Of a stretch of 64,000 nucleotides of DNA, positions 1 through 11,598 are shown piece by piece. Source of the DNA: Akebia trifoliata (taxonomy: Eukaryota; Streptophyta; Magnoliopsida; Ranunculales; Lardizabalaceae). The stretch covers positions 12,561,611 to 12,625,610 of the forward strand of contig CM030716.1 in NCBI GenBank assembly GCA_017979445.1, in the 5' to 3' direction. A program made the translations under genes and the position numbers. How positions within the stretch are numbered: position 1 is the first letter of the stretch; every line of letters starts with the position of its first letter. Below the pieces are notes generated by a model, which was not told where the DNA came from, did no database searches, and saw only the letters and a list, made by a program, of their open reading frames with translations.

Positions 1-1300
1 TGCAAAACATTTCAAATATTGTTCCACAGAACGGTTTACAACTTCAGTTTGACCATCAAATTGTGGATGATAGGCCGAGCTCTTACATAACTTTGTTCCT
101 TGCATTTTGAAGAAGGCCTCCCAAAATTGACTTATGAAAATCGGGTCTCGATCACTAACAATTGACCTTGGCATGCCATGTAATTTGCTGATGTCGCGAA
201 CAAATATTTCTGCCACACTTGATGCTGTGTAAGGATGGGCTAATGGTGAAAAGTGTGCATACTTACTGAATCGGTCAACCACTACCATGATTGAAGACAT
301 ACGATTTGAGATTGGAAGATCATTGATAAAATCCATAGATATGTCAACCCAAACTTTAGACTGAATAAGCAAGGGTTGCAATAAATCGGGCAGAGCCATT
401 GTTTCGACTTTAGTACATTGGCAAACATCACATTCAGCCACAAACTTGTTTGTTGCTTGCTTAAGTCCTTTCCAATAAAAATTTATAGAAACTCTTTTGT
501 AAGTAGGAATGAACCCCGAATGACCCCCAATTGGACTAGTATGGAATTCTTGTAGGATTTTGGTGCACCATGATGAGGATGATGGAAGTACAATCCTCCC
601 TTTGTAACGAAGAATGCTATTTTGTATAGAGTGGTGTGGAACTAAAGAAGAGTGTTGAACAACTTTGTTTAATCTATCATCTTTGGAGCATTCATCAAGA
701 ATTTCTTGCATGGAGGTGAAAAGTGGAGTGGATATGGCTAGCAACTTTGGTTTTTGTTGTATGCGTGAAAGGGCATCAGTAACATTATTTTCTTTGCCTT
801 GTCTATAGATTATTTCGTAGTCATACCCAAGGAGTTTTGTAAGCCATTTTTGTTGCTTCATTGTAGTTAATCTTTGTTCCATGAAATACTTCAATGTGCG
901 ATGGTCAGTAATAACCTTAAAATGTCTTCCCAATAGATAAGGATGCCATTTTGATATGGCAAATACTATTGCAAGCATTTCCTTATCATATATCGAAAGC
1001 TTCATATGTTTTTCAACCAAGGCTTTACTAAGATAAGCCAATGGTTGACCCCTTTGTGTGAGTACCGCACCAATACCAGCTCTTGATGCATCACATTCGA
1101 TGATAAACTCTTTTGAGAAGTCTGGTAATGCTAATGTCGGGGTAGTGGATAGAGCTTCTTTGAGAGTTTCAAAAGTTATTTCTGTCTCGAGTAACCAACT
1201 GAATGAATCCTTTCGTAGCATATGAGTTAAAGGTGCAGCAATCTTGGCATAATCCTTGACAAACTTTTTATAGTAGCCAGTGAGTCCCAAAAGCCCCGCA
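1..1300 (-). pseudogene. Ty3/gypsy RNase H and integrase region (partial)
   Basis: The minus-strand frame stays open over about 1.2 kb, with no start codon because it is the downstream part of a polyprotein. RNase H residues are visible in order: CDAS, YDKEMLA, TDHRTLK and the terminal DALSR. After a connection segment come the HHCC-type zinc finger (GGHSG and later CDVCQ) and the integrase core with MDFIND, SDRDPIF and DGQTE, so the three acidic catalytic residues are present. The chain runs off the window before the integrase C-terminus. A frameshift near 1310, in the segment that normally reads LRGFLGLTGYY, separates this frame from the RT. Confidence 0.85.
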
Positions 1301-1437
1301 ATGCCTTGAGAGTAGATGGTTTAGGCCAGTGCTTCATGGCTTCAATTTTAGAAGGGTCCACCTGTACTCCTGTGGTTGAAATTACATGGCCAAGGTACTC
1401 CACCGATGATTGTGCAAATGCGCATTTTTCTTTTTTT

Positions 1438-1980
1438 TTACAAATAATTGATGCTAATGTAATGATTGAAATACCTTATTGAGATGATCCAAATGCTCCT
1501 ACAAGCTTTTCCTGTAGACGAGGATGTCATAAAAAATATCAACACAAATCGTCGAAGAAAAAGTCGAAAAATCTCATTCATCAAGCCTTGAAATGTTGCT
1601 GGTGCATTGGATAGTCCAAAAGGTATTACAAGAAACTCATAACGGCCTTCATGAGTACGAAAAACAGTTTTTTGGATATCAGCTTCAATCACCCTTATCT
1701 GGTGGTAACCAGATCGCAGATCTAGCTTTGAGAACACCGCAACTCCATGTAGCTCATCTAACAGTTCGTCGATAACTGGTACCAGATATTTATCCTTTAT
1801 CGTGAATTTATTGAGAGTACGGTAATCCACACACATCCGTCAATTTCCATCTTTCTTTTTGACTAAAAGAACAGGAGATGAAAATGGACTTGTACTAGGC
1901 CGAATAATACCCAAGTCATGCATTTCTTGAACTAATTTTTCAATTTCACTTTTTTGGAAATGCGAGTATCGATACGGTCT
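1438..1980 (-). pseudogene. Ty3/gypsy reverse transcriptase, broken
   Basis: The clear core at 1836-1438 contains [11 protein letters not shown], the first catalytic Asp in [13 protein letters not shown], and the conserved [13 protein letters not shown] block. Upstream codons (about 1980-1840) continue the fingers domain in another frame. The active-site block that in this family carries two adjacent Asp residues reads FFMTSSS in frame; a shifted frame gives FYDILVY, so one Asp codon and the reading frame appear lost there. The polymerase is therefore expected to be dead. Confidence 0.85.
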
Positions 1981-2055
1981 CACATTTGGTGGTGTGCTGC
2001 CTGGTAATAATGGTATTTGGTGATCCTGCTTTCTACTTGGAGGTAACCCACGCGG

Positions 2056-2600
2056 TTACTCAAATACGGTTGCATACTTTTGAAGCAAGGAAGACACCTC
2101 GAAATCATGAATCTGTTGTGAGATAGGTTGTAAGTGTATGAGATGGACGTAGAACCCAAGCCTTTGTTGTAACATGAGTTGGTGAAACTCACTTGAGTCC
2201 TTAACTATACCAACAAAAGGGTTTAGTCCAGTCAGAAGGATTTGTTGCTTGTCTTGATAGAACATCATCTTCATTTGGTTGAAGTCGCAAGAGATAATTC
2301 CAAGTGACCGTAACCATTCAGCTCCAAGAACATCATCATAACCACATACCGATAATAAGAAAAAATCTGGATAAAATGTATGTCCTTGTAATGTTAGCAT
2401 CACATGATTGCAACGCCGAGGACTTTGCTCTTTAGAACCATTGGCAACTGTAACATATATAGGTTATGAGTGTGTTATCTTTAATCCACAGCATTTTGCA
2501 ATCTTAGGATGGAGAAAGTTGTGAGTTGCACCAGAATCAACCAAAATCATTAGAGAGTGTCATTTGATTTGTCCCAAGAAACACATTGTTTCTAGACGTT
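2056..2600 (-). pseudogene. Ty3/gypsy retropepsin-like aspartic protease region
   Basis: The catalytic block VDSGATHNFLHP is readable on the minus strand at about 2555-2500, followed by the HPKIAKC segment. The downstream open frame 2403-2056 contains the typical DDVLGAEWLRSLG strand of plant Ty3/gypsy proteases and a linker into the RT. A stop or frameshift separates the two pieces. It would have matured the Gag-Pol polyprotein. Confidence 0.75.
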
Positions 2601-3036
2601 TGGTACCACACAAGGCATTAAGAGAGATGTCCATGGGTGGTTCCTCTTCATTGTCACAATCAGATGTTTCAATGGGGGCAACACTGTTATCAGCCTCCAG
2701 TAACAGCAATTGAGGCTCTTTTGCATCAATGACCAGGGCGGTACTGCTCGTCACAATTGAAATAAAGGTTTTTGGCCCTTCTTTCTTGCTGCTCGACAAC
2801 GGTAAGACGTCCAACTCCTGATGGAATGGTGGCTGAAGTGGAAAGATTAGGAGTAGTCCACTTAGATGGTGGGTTTGGAAGTAGTGGTGAAGGTGTTTGA
2901 GGATGTGCTGTTCGGTTAAAAGGCATCCTATTGGACTGTCGTTTAGATACAACACAGACTATAGCATTGGTGGCCTCTTCTTGTTGTTTAGCTATTGTGT
3001 ATGCATGTATCAATGTGGGCGGATTCATCAACTTCA

Positions 3037-3705
3037 CACTAGCTCGAATGTCCTCATGTAAGCTAGAGATGAAACAACGAATAAGAAAGGGCTCCGGTAA
3101 AATAAGACTTCGATTTGCAAGTCATTCAAACTTTGCTTGGTAGTCTCTGAGAGTAGTTGTTTGGCGTAGTTTAGTTAACGACCCTTTAGGGTCATCATCT
3201 TTTGTCGAACCAAACGAGAGGACAAGGCTCTGTTGAACTCGATCCAAGTTGGTCGCCCCTTCGTTTTTGGCAGCTACTTGTACCAAGGAATGGCATCACC
3301 AAGTAAGTGAGCTACTGCTATGTCCACCATGTGTTCTTCAGGAACACCATTCAATCCTTGGAATTGTTGTGCTCGAAAAACCCAGCCTTTCGGGTCAGTG
3401 CCATCGAAAGTAGGGAAATCCAATCGTAGGGGTCGTCCTTGAAAGCCATTGAAGGCAGGTTGATTTTGGCGTGGTGGTTGTCAGGGCATTTGAAGAGGTG
3501 GATCAACTTGTAGAGGCAATTTGGGGTGTTGAAAAAAATTGTTGAAATTGGTTTTGATTGAGAGAATAGCTTCCATGAGTTCTACCACTTTAGCGCTTAA
3601 ATCGGTGATTTTTCTCTTGTTGGTTTCTATTTCGTCTCTAAACTCAATGGTCTGATTGGGAACAAGATTTGCGAAGCCAGGTGGTGGTGGTGTAGTTGCT
3701 GCCAT
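3037..3705 (-). pseudogene. Ty3/gypsy gag
   Basis: The start codon (minus strand, 3705) opens a 74-residue frame with a Pro-rich start and a heptad-like segment. After a stop near 3481 the family-typical gag core continues (about 3480-3290): RLDFPTFDGTDPKGWVFRA, then EEHMVDIAVAHLLGDAIPWY. Further downstream, at 3037-2726, the frame is disordered and broken. The start is about 16 bases from the primer-binding site, as expected for gag. Confidence 0.75.
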
Positions 3706-3720
3706 GGTTGCAAGATCAAT

Positions 3721-3732
3721 GCTCTGATACCA
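3721..3732 (-). other. Primer-binding site of the Ty3/gypsy element
   Basis: On the minus strand this reads TGGTATCAGAGC, the complement of the 3' end of plant initiator Met tRNA. It lies three bases from the LTR edge, so it fixes the orientation and one LTR boundary. Confidence 0.9.
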
Positions 3733-3735
3733 AAA

Positions 3736-4079
3736 TGATAGGAACTGTTGCTAATATATAAATAACTCAACATAATTCGAAATACAAAACAGAAATTAAA
3801 CTAGCTAGTTATTCTTCTCTGCCTCTTCTCTGTAAGAGGTTCAAAATTTATAAACTAAATGACTCAACTGATTCCTACTCTTCTCTAGAAGGAGTGAGTT
3901 ACTAACTGAACAACCTCACCTGAAATCCAGGACTGACTTAACAACTTATCCCTCTTGATAGGAAGGAGTTGACTCAACTAAACTAAGAGAAATGTGGGGA
4001 AAACTTGTAGTTCGTAACGGTATCGGTTTTTTTAGCCGTACTTGCCTTCGATTTGCCTCCTTTCATCGTTATTCCTGCA
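3736..4079 (-). repeat. Start-proximal LTR of the Ty3/gypsy element (outer edge uncertain)
   Basis: The inner edge is set by TGATAGG next to the primer-binding site. The outer edge is not certain. CA dinucleotides between about 3970 and 4079 are possible ends and the distal LTR needed for comparison is outside the window. A TA-rich box at about 3753-3762 could belong to the LTR. Directly beyond lies a (TTA)n run at 4209-4228. Confidence 0.5.
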
Positions 4080-4469
4080 GAAAATGATCAGATCGATAAG
4101 ACTCGATAGCGAATCGGTGAGAAATCGATGAGGATCGGTCGAAATCGTATTGGATTAGCGATGGCAGTGGGTTAGCGATCCGTGTGCCTTTTTTTGTCTT
4201 AATGAAATTATTATTATTATTATTATTTTTCTTTTTAATTTCTTTTATCATCTAATGATTTTTGTATGATTTTATGATTGAAGGGAAACATCCTAAGAAC
4301 AAATTCGTCTCTGTTATAAGTCTCATCATAACAATAGATCAATAAAAAACATACATATATATTTTTTTGTCAATTAGTTTTTTTTTTTCACTTCAATTTA
4401 CACTCTGTTTTTATTTCTCCTCTATTTTGTTAAAATATTGGTTGGAAAGGCTGGTGGAGATAAATTGAA

Positions 4470-5772
4470 ATCGGTGTCGGAGGTTGTAAGTAAATCATAA
4501 ATAAATAAAAATTGGAAACTTTTATTTTCAATTTAATAATTAATAATAATAAGCTGTGTACCGTATAATAATTTAGAAATTATGATTTTTATTTATTTTC
4601 TTAAATTTCTGCAATTATTCATTAGAAGAAAGCTCCATATGTAGCAAAAGCAGAGAAAAGGAAGACCGAATACAACAACTTAATCTCATTATTTTGAATT
4701 CAATGACGTGGATCCCCACTCCAAGGTTTGGAAGGTAACAAACTTCATAAAGCAAGGTTCCCTTTGAGTTATCAGAACTCCAAGGGAGTTTTTGTAATAA
4801 AAATACAACAATAGTCTTGTAGGTAAATCACTCTTATTTATTTTATAAATTAAATATATATATATTTTTTTACAAAAACCCTGAAAATTACCATCGCACA
4901 TCTCTTGACTCACATTGGTTTATTTTGAAAATTACAAAAATATTCATGTAATCTTAAAAAATCATTATTTATTTATTTTTCTAAAAATCTAGAAAATTAC
5001 AATTGCACATTTTGTTTTTGAAAATTATAAAAATATCAATGTAATTTTCAATATCAGCTTTTATTTTTATTTTATTTTTAACTATTTTTTTTATTTTATT
5101 TTACTATATACAATGATTTTGATTTTGATATTTCTTAAAGTGTTTGAATTTTGTGGAAATTTTCACTGTAAATCTTCATGAGTCGAACTCGTCTACTAGT
5201 GGTTCAAGGGTTAGCTGCATTAGCTAAATGCAGTCACGTCACTTGTGAAAGTGATTTTTATCTTATTTTTTTGCTTGGGACTAGCAAAATCAAGGTTTGA
5301 GGGTATGATCAAGGCCTATAAAGTTTCTTTTGAGACCCTAATAACAAAGATTTTATGGATAAAATAGTGATAAATCCCTAATTAAAGATAATGCATTTAT
5401 AGTCTATGCTTTTGTTACTTTCAAATTTATTACGATTATTAACTTAATTTGAGTTAGTTAATCATGACAGGGTCAAAGATAAGAGACATAAAGATCAAAT
5501 AAAAATATTTACAAGAAGCTCATCGCATTCCAGAACCCAAGTCAAAGAACTGGACCGAATTTCAAACTCAGAGGGCCCATTAGAGCCACGGTGCGATGGA
5601 CTCCTATGGCAGCACGGTCGATAATAAAGGCATTGAGATTTGTGCAAACTTATGACGGTGTGATTCATGACCTAATAAATTAGGGTTGGAGATTTTGTAT
5701 ATACACAGAGTGTTCCAAATCTAGAAACTCTAATCTGGTCTCTGTAAATAGAACTAGACCAAGCCAGAAATT
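4470..5772. repeat. Dispersed repeat, copy 1 (partner at 52240-53525)
   Basis: This stretch aligns by eye over nearly its whole length, in the same orientation, with 52240-53525. Shared landmarks are GGTTGTAAGTAAATCAT, the segment around TGACGTGGATCCCCACTCC, GGTTCAAGGGTT, and the ending AGACCAAGCCAGAAATTA. A TATA-like box (TGTAAATAGA or TTTAAATAGA) lies about 25 bases before that common end, which suggests an LTR or other element terminus, but I found no coding domain. Small indels and many substitutions separate the copies, so they are not recent. Confidence 0.8.
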
Positions 5773-8509
5773 ATCATCTCTTATCTTCTCTTTTCTTTTT
5801 TCTTTTTTCTTTTTTTTTTTCTTCTTTTTTTTTTCTTTTTTCAGGATTTTTAGTTATTATTGTTTTATTTTCAAACTTTGTAAGTAGAATAGTTACTCCC
5901 AGATTTCAAATCAAGAATAAATAAAAGCAAAACTTCTTCTTCTCTCATTTATTATTTCTTTTGTTTATTATTTCTTTTATTTTGTTTTTGCAATGATATG
6001 TGGCTATAACTCCATTAGAGAGATCAATGAAGGCAAAGCAAGATAGTTATGAATAGATGATTTGTGTTTGATCTGTCTTTGTTTTAACTATTATTTATGA
6101 TATACTTTTTAATCAATAGTTAAAAAAAACTAGTTTTGATTACTATAAGTTTTGATGATTTAAACTTAGATTAGGTCAAGTTAAATCATGCTTTGGTAGT
6201 TTAAATTTAACCCTTTATTATCTATCGGTTTAAAGTAGTTATAATCTTCAAGTGAATGTTTGTATTTTAATTAGATTAATCTTCCAATCCACAACATTAG
6301 ATTGTTGATTAGATCGAGATAATAAAAAAAAAGGATCAAATACATTCTATCTTTTATATAATTATTGCTTTTGGTGGATTTGACCGATTTAAGTCTCCTT
6401 ACATTGTTATTTTCGTTTATTATTATTTTCAACTAATTAATTTTCAGATCAGGTTTTATTCGTTACTTTGAATCTTAATCGAGCTAAGTCAAAAATTTAA
6501 AATCAACGTTGTCTTTGTTAATCGACCCGAGCTTGCCAAGATTTTTGTATTTGTTCTTATTCTATTTTGCATGTTAATCTGTGATGAACAAATACTAGTC
6601 ATAACTTTATGAAAATACTCCTTTCGGGCTCTTCATTTTAAAAAATTAGAAAAAATGTGCGACTCGAAACTCAATAGGTAGCATACATTAATATCTTAAT
6701 TCAAATGGTATAAAAACATTCTATTGAGATAATCATAAAAAATGAAGTTTTAAATTATGCAAAATGCAATATATTTAAATGTTTCATTAATCATTGGGAG
6801 TCCTCTCACATGACAGGGAGTCAAAACTATAGAGAATTGTGACATTCAAAATTTTCTATAAAAACCTCCATAGAGAATTTTCTCACAAAAGAAGGGGCAT
6901 TCATGATACAATGGTGGTGGAAAATGAGTAGGGTTGGAAAATAAATTTCCATTGTTTTATTATATCTAAAAAATATTATGGGAAAAATTTGAAGAGGAGG
7001 AAGAAGAAGAAGAAGAAGGTGAGAGAGTAACGATGAAGAAGGTGGGGATGGTGGTGGAAAAGAAGATGATGAATAAAAGAGATTACAATTTTTATTTGAA
7101 AGAAATAAGTGGAAGGTGGATTTTATTTTTCTATGGGTACAGGTGAGAAAATGAAATCTAGTTTTATTGAATTTTGAAGGGTAAAAATTCATTTTCTATG
7201 GAAATATGCAATCAAACACATTGAAAATACCATTTTCCATGACCAATCAAACACACCCTCATTGTGTTTCCTCTTCTTCTAGTTAAGGAGGATACCCTTA
7301 ACCTTAGCACCACTATTAAGAAAAAAAAAAAAAAAAACTCTAGACATTATTTCCTTTTAAATAAATATCAATTTTTTAAAATCTAAAGTGCATCTTTCGC
7401 AAGTGGAGGGATCACACAAAAAGTGTGGGACTTTAGACATCAATTTATGTTTGATCTTTAAGCATTCGGTTTTGGAAAAACCAGTGGCTAAAAACCACCA
7501 TTTACACATACATTATCATCCAAAGAATAGACTTCACTTTTTCTTATAGACATCATTTAAAAGTGATGTCTAAAGCCTTTTTTCTAGTAGTTGCCTTTCA
7601 TCATCTATCCCAATTCCTTGAATACCCGTCACTTTATTATCTTTTCTCTTTTACACCCTTTTAACCTCAAAGAGGATGGCCATGCGGTAGGCATACAACC
7701 ATCCTCTAGTGTATAATAAAATACAATGGTAGACCCTACTCTCCTTATTCCTCACATAAAAATGGGTTGAGATTTAATCTTCCTATGAATCCTAAGGATA
7801 ACTTTTAACTATATTGTATTTCATTTTTTTTTTTTCCTTTTCAAGAATGCCTTTCTAACTTCATTTTCTTTCCTCTTCTACATCCCTTTCCAAGAATACC
7901 TCTTGGAAATTGTTATTTCCATTCCGTTCATTTCTTCCTTTTAAAGAATACATATTTTCAAAAATACCCAATCAACTTTACTGTCTTTCCTCTACTACTC
8001 CTTCAACTTTATTACCTTAGCTCTTCTACCACCCTAACCCCAACGAGGATGTTCATATTAGAGGCATAGACAAACTTAGTAGCATATATAAGTCTTATTG
8101 CAAAATAGTTGACATTATAAAACTCTTGGACAATATGACTGAATTTATAGGTACATCAAACAATACCTTGATAATACAATATTTCGTGCATGACACATCG
8201 TAATGTCTTAAAAATTAATCATACATGATCTTATATAGCTTGAATAAATTTACACTAGCAAGATACGAACAAAGTTATCAATACCTCCTTGTCATTCCCA
8301 TAATTCTAAACAAGGTCTTTTCCATTATGTTTCAAGAGAATATGTACGTAAGATTAATTATCAACCACTATAGTTGAGCATTCTATGTTAGATATATAGT
8401 TTCTCAATAAATGATTTCACACAAAAGTCACAAGCGTGCATGGTATATCATTTTCTTAATAAGCTCTCCAAGACATAGATCAAGTGTTTGAAACCCCATG
8501 AAGCAATGA
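5773..8509. other. No gene seen; AT-rich sequence with a minor repeat
   Basis: No open frame here has a recognisable domain. 5790-5850 is a T-rich run and 6960-7090 a GA-rich run. About 7640-8060 resembles 47430-47790 in the same orientation (shared AACTTTTAACT and AACCTCAAAGAGGATG-like stretches), so it is part of another dispersed repeat. Confidence 0.6.
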
Positions 8510-9002
8510 CACTACCACTACAGGAAAAATGAGCTACCACAACAACTTTTGATGACGGTCAAAGTTTGACCGTCGGTATAGATTGTTTATTTCGCGTAAC
8601 TCACTCACACTCTCTGTTTACTCACTCACTCTCGTTGAAAGTTTGTCCGAGTTTGTCTGAAACTCTTGTTTTCGATTCCTTCACTCTTGTTGTCTCTCGT
8701 CTCAAACGAAATCAACCACTCTCTCTCGTCTGAAACTGGAAATGTCATTCTCTCTCTCTCATCTCCGTTGATTGCTTTAGTAGAGAAGGAAATGGCACTC
8801 GAAAATGAAGCCTCACTCTCTCTCTCTCGTTTGCAAATCGAAAACGAAGCCTCTGTCTCTCTCTCATCTCATACTCGACAGATCTGTCTCCGTCGATCTC
8901 TCTCTGCCTCTCTATCGATCTCTCTCTCTTTCTCTTGATCTCTCAAACGCGTGAGGGTTCAACTAAACAGATCCGATCTGATTTCGACCTCGAAAATTTA
9001 GG
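8510..9002 (+). other. CACTA left terminal and subterminal repeats, then a CT-rich leader
   Basis: 8510-8600 holds the terminus and an inverted subterminal motif (GACGGTCAAAGTTTGACCGTC, 8555-8575). 8600-8940 is a long CT-rich tract with TCTCTCTC runs, like the 5' untranslated leaders of plant genes. It ends at about 9001 with a splice-donor-like GTATGTTT. An arrangement of terminus, pyrimidine-rich leader and intron recurs at 16.28-16.75 kb. The 90-codon frame inside is low-complexity serine code and I do not call it a gene. Confidence 0.6.
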
Positions 9003-9965
9003 TATGTTTCCATACATATTTTGTTAATTTTTCTCTTCAATCGATCCCTAAACCCTAGATTTTTCTGCATATTTTGTTGATTTTTCTGTATAATCCTAAT
9101 TTCTATAGCGTTGATTCAAATTTTGGTTTGATTTCAAACCAAAATCCTAATTTCAATGATTTTAATTCAATTTTTGGTTAAATTTCAAACTAAGACCGTA
9201 ATTTCTCATTTTTATAGCTAACCAATATTCAATTGGACAAAATCAGATTTCAGGAGACCATCACTCCCCAATTCTGCTTATCAAATTTGAGAACTCACTC
9301 AGATTATCAAGTTTACTCTCAGATCTGTATAAATCTCCCACTAGAAATAAATCTCTGATAATAACAAAAGAAGCTTTGTTAGTGTTAGTTTGTCTACAAA
9401 ATATAAATCATCCGGAATCGCATAAAGTCATTATGTTACCATAGTATATTTTCAACAAGTTGAACACTACTTTTCAAACTCACATTGAATTATATTTAAA
9501 CCCAACTTATGGTTCAATGTATCAAACCACAGTAGGCATTGTGATGCTTTGATCCTTGTGTGCTTCTTTTTGGTTATGGAATGCTAAGTAGATATTGTAA
9601 ACAACATGGTTTAGTTTACTTTGTTTGTTGAGACATTATTGCTTAATAGAAATAAGCACTCTCATGATTGTAGTAGCTCTAATTGTAGTAGTTGAGTTGG
9701 TTGTCAAGCCTAGAATTCTTAAACTTCTTAGTGAAAGCTAAAGCTATTCTCTTGTGATATATGGAGTGTTGGTTGTATATTTGTAGAGCTATGCTCGGTA
9801 GGCTATTTAACTATTTGATTTTTTTTATTATTTTTGTTTTTGTTTTTTAGGTGTATTTCCAAATTGTTGGTTGGTGTGCTGTCTATCTATATGATATATG
9901 AGGTTTAGAAAGCAAAATCCTAAGTCAAACATAATGTTTGTTTTTTTTTATTGTTTTTGTTGCAG

Positions 9966-10052
9966 GGAGTAGCACTGTTTTAGACCCATGAGAATTTGGA
10001 ACAGCTAGCCATGATGGAGAGGGTTTTAGGCCCATTGCATGCATACATGATG
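9966..10052 (+). pseudogene. LAMMER (AFC/CLK) protein kinase exon fragment
   Basis: The frame after a GCAG acceptor reads GVALF-stop-THENLEQ followed by LAMMERVLGPL. THENLE(H)LAMMERVLGPLP is the hallmark of plant AFC dual-specificity kinases, which phosphorylate SR splicing factors. Only this one exon is present. The conserved Gln codon is TAG, consistent with a CAG-to-TAG change. A donor-like GTGAAT follows. It is a captured gene piece, not a working kinase. Confidence 0.85.
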
Positions 10053-10346
10053 GTGAATTGTGCTTATTATTTCCTTTTATGGGTGCTGCTATATGTCAGA
10101 ATCTAGTAATGCAGCATGTTGACCATTCGGCTGGGGACCTGATAGATCTAGTGGTATCTTATTGATGTGGAGAAAGTATTTAATTTAGGTTTTGGACAGT
10201 CTTGTAGGGGAGTTTTCCATTTCACTGTTGTCATTTTCTCAGCATGTAGAACACCAAATGCAGATAAGAACTTTGTCTGTTCCGGTAGAAATATTAAGAG
10301 TGCATTCTACAAAATTGTTGTAGCTTACCTTCTTGGGAACATGCAG

Positions 10347-10780
10347 TGCGTACAAAACTGCTATACAGACATACAAAGGTCCTCAAGGGGAGACAGCAGT
10401 TGTTGATAGAGTGGCACTCTTCTCAGACAAGGATAATAATTTGTGTTTCAAATTTATAATTCGTCACACTCGTAGACCAGAGGTAATTTTTTATGTACAC
10501 TATACTATTTTAGTTACATTTGGACGCATTAATTTCATCTCAATTTTGAGGTTCATTATCATCATTAGAGCTTTTTTGATGCAAACAAGACACGAGAGTG
10601 CACCATTTTCTCTATTTTTTTGTTGATGTAATTTAATCTGAACATTCAGATAGGTGACAAATTCAGCAGCAGACATGGGCTGAAAGGTGTCTGTGGGATC
10701 ATTGTTCAACAGGAGGACTTACCCTTTTCTGAACGTGACATATCCCCCGACTTGATTATGAATCCTCATGGATTTCCAAG
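10347..10780 (+). pseudogene. RNA polymerase III second-largest subunit fragment (two exons)
   Basis: Exon 10347-10482 reads YKTAIQTYKGPQGETAVVD...FIIRHTRRPE. Exon 10650-10780 reads [27 protein letters not shown] and [11 protein letters not shown]. The block [12 protein letters not shown] is shared by all second-largest subunits, but RHTRRPE, VCGIIxQQED and [11 protein letters not shown] are typical of Pol III (NRPC2/RPC2) rather than Pol II. The intron between them keeps GT and AG ends, so capture was at DNA level. Both exons are open. The rest of the 1100-residue subunit is absent. Confidence 0.85.
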
Positions 10781-10813
10781 GTAAAACTTTTATAATGATC
10801 TGCGTTGTTCTTA

Positions 10814-11057
10814 CTTGATGGTACCATCGAGTATGAAGATGGTACCCCTGTCATAGAAGCTCAGGTATTTCTTCCCAATTCTTCAATTGCAATATTTGAG
10901 TAATAAAAATCTTATCAAATGATCCAAGCTTGCATGAAAATTTCATTTATCAAAGCCTGAAAGCTCATTTCTTTTTGTAATTTTGGTGCAGATGGGGAAA
11001 GATGTCGTGACATTTTTGTCATGGGCAGCAGAACCAGAAATGGAAGAAAGAAAACTG
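10814..11057 (+). pseudogene. Mitochondrial cytochrome c1 fragment (two exons)
   Basis: 10814-10864 encodes DGTIEYEDGTPVIEAQ and 10992-11057 encodes MGKDVVTFLSWAAEPEMEER, joined across a GT-AG intron. This is the region of plant cytochrome c1 (complex III) just before the C-terminal membrane anchor. The haem-binding part and the anchor are missing. The fragment begins about 33 bases after the end of the Pol III exon, so a capture junction lies at 10781-10813. A short direct repeat of its last bases follows (11041-11070 and 11095-11123). Confidence 0.85.
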
Positions 11058-11344
11058 GTAAATAGGCATACTTAAGCTCATTTCTATTATTCCAAGAAGA
11101 AAGAAAACTGGTAAATAGGCATTTTTGTGTGTGTGTGTGCAGGTGTTAAGCATGTGTGTTCAACCCCTATAATGGTTCCCATACCAAACTGTCTTTTTCT
11201 TCGTTCTTTTACAAGTTTATAGTGAATTGACAAGTTGTTATTCAATTCTTAATACTATATCAGACCATTTTTACTGATCTTTTTTTGTTTATGAAGATTG
11301 CGTACTATTTTATTTGTTTGTTAATCAGGTCGTTTCTTTCGTAG

Positions 11345-11598
11345 GTTCACGAACGACGGGATACTAGCGAAGTTGATGTTCTCACCAAAGGTACTAGATA
11401 TTCAAAATCAACATCAGGTGATAAAAAATAGTCCAATTTCTTGTACACATGACATTAATAAACCTATTTCTTTTCACTCTGTTTTTTTCCCCCCTCATCA
11501 AGTGCTTGTATGTTGAATGGCTGCAGCTTGGTGGTCATTGGGTGGATTCTTGTTACGGGCACATTTATCTTGTGTGGAGTTTTTCTCCTTCTCCACAA
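11345..11598 (+). pseudogene. Tweety-like plant membrane protein exon, with an unassigned exon-like piece before it
   Basis: 11527-11598 sits between CTGCAG and GTAAGT and encodes LVVIGWILVTGTFIL, CGVFLLLH, a transmembrane segment typical of the plant plasma-membrane tweety-like family (At2g12400/At1g80540 type). 11345-11390 is another exon-like piece with good splice sites (VHERRDTSEVDVLTK) that I cannot assign. Both are on the same strand as the preceding fragments. Confidence 0.6.

Larger units (their letters stand above)
1..3735 (-). mobile_element. Ty3/gypsy LTR retrotransposon, internal region, cut by the left window edge
   Basis: Read on the minus strand the order is gag (about 3705-3037), aspartic protease (about 2600-2056), reverse transcriptase (about 1980-1438), RNase H (about 1300-700) and integrase (about 700-1). 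RT before integrase is the Ty3/gypsy order. A tRNA-iMet type primer-binding site and an LTR follow at the start-proximal end, while the distal LTR lies outside the window. Gag and protease are broken by stops and frameshifts, and the RT is damaged at its active site, so this copy is not autonomous. The neighbouring sequence (4 kb onward) is unrelated repeat DNA. Confidence 0.92.

Noticed and set aside
1..3735. Endogenous pararetrovirus
   Set aside because: It has an integrase core and an LTR with primer-binding site, and no movement or coat protein signature, so it is a Ty3/gypsy retrotransposon.
8666..8938. 90-codon plus-strand frame, Ser/Leu-rich
   Set aside because: It is translated CT-rich low-complexity sequence in a leader-like region, with no domain.
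10347..11057. Real RNA polymerase III or cytochrome c1 gene at this locus
   Set aside because: Only one to two exons of each, abutting pieces of unrelated genes.
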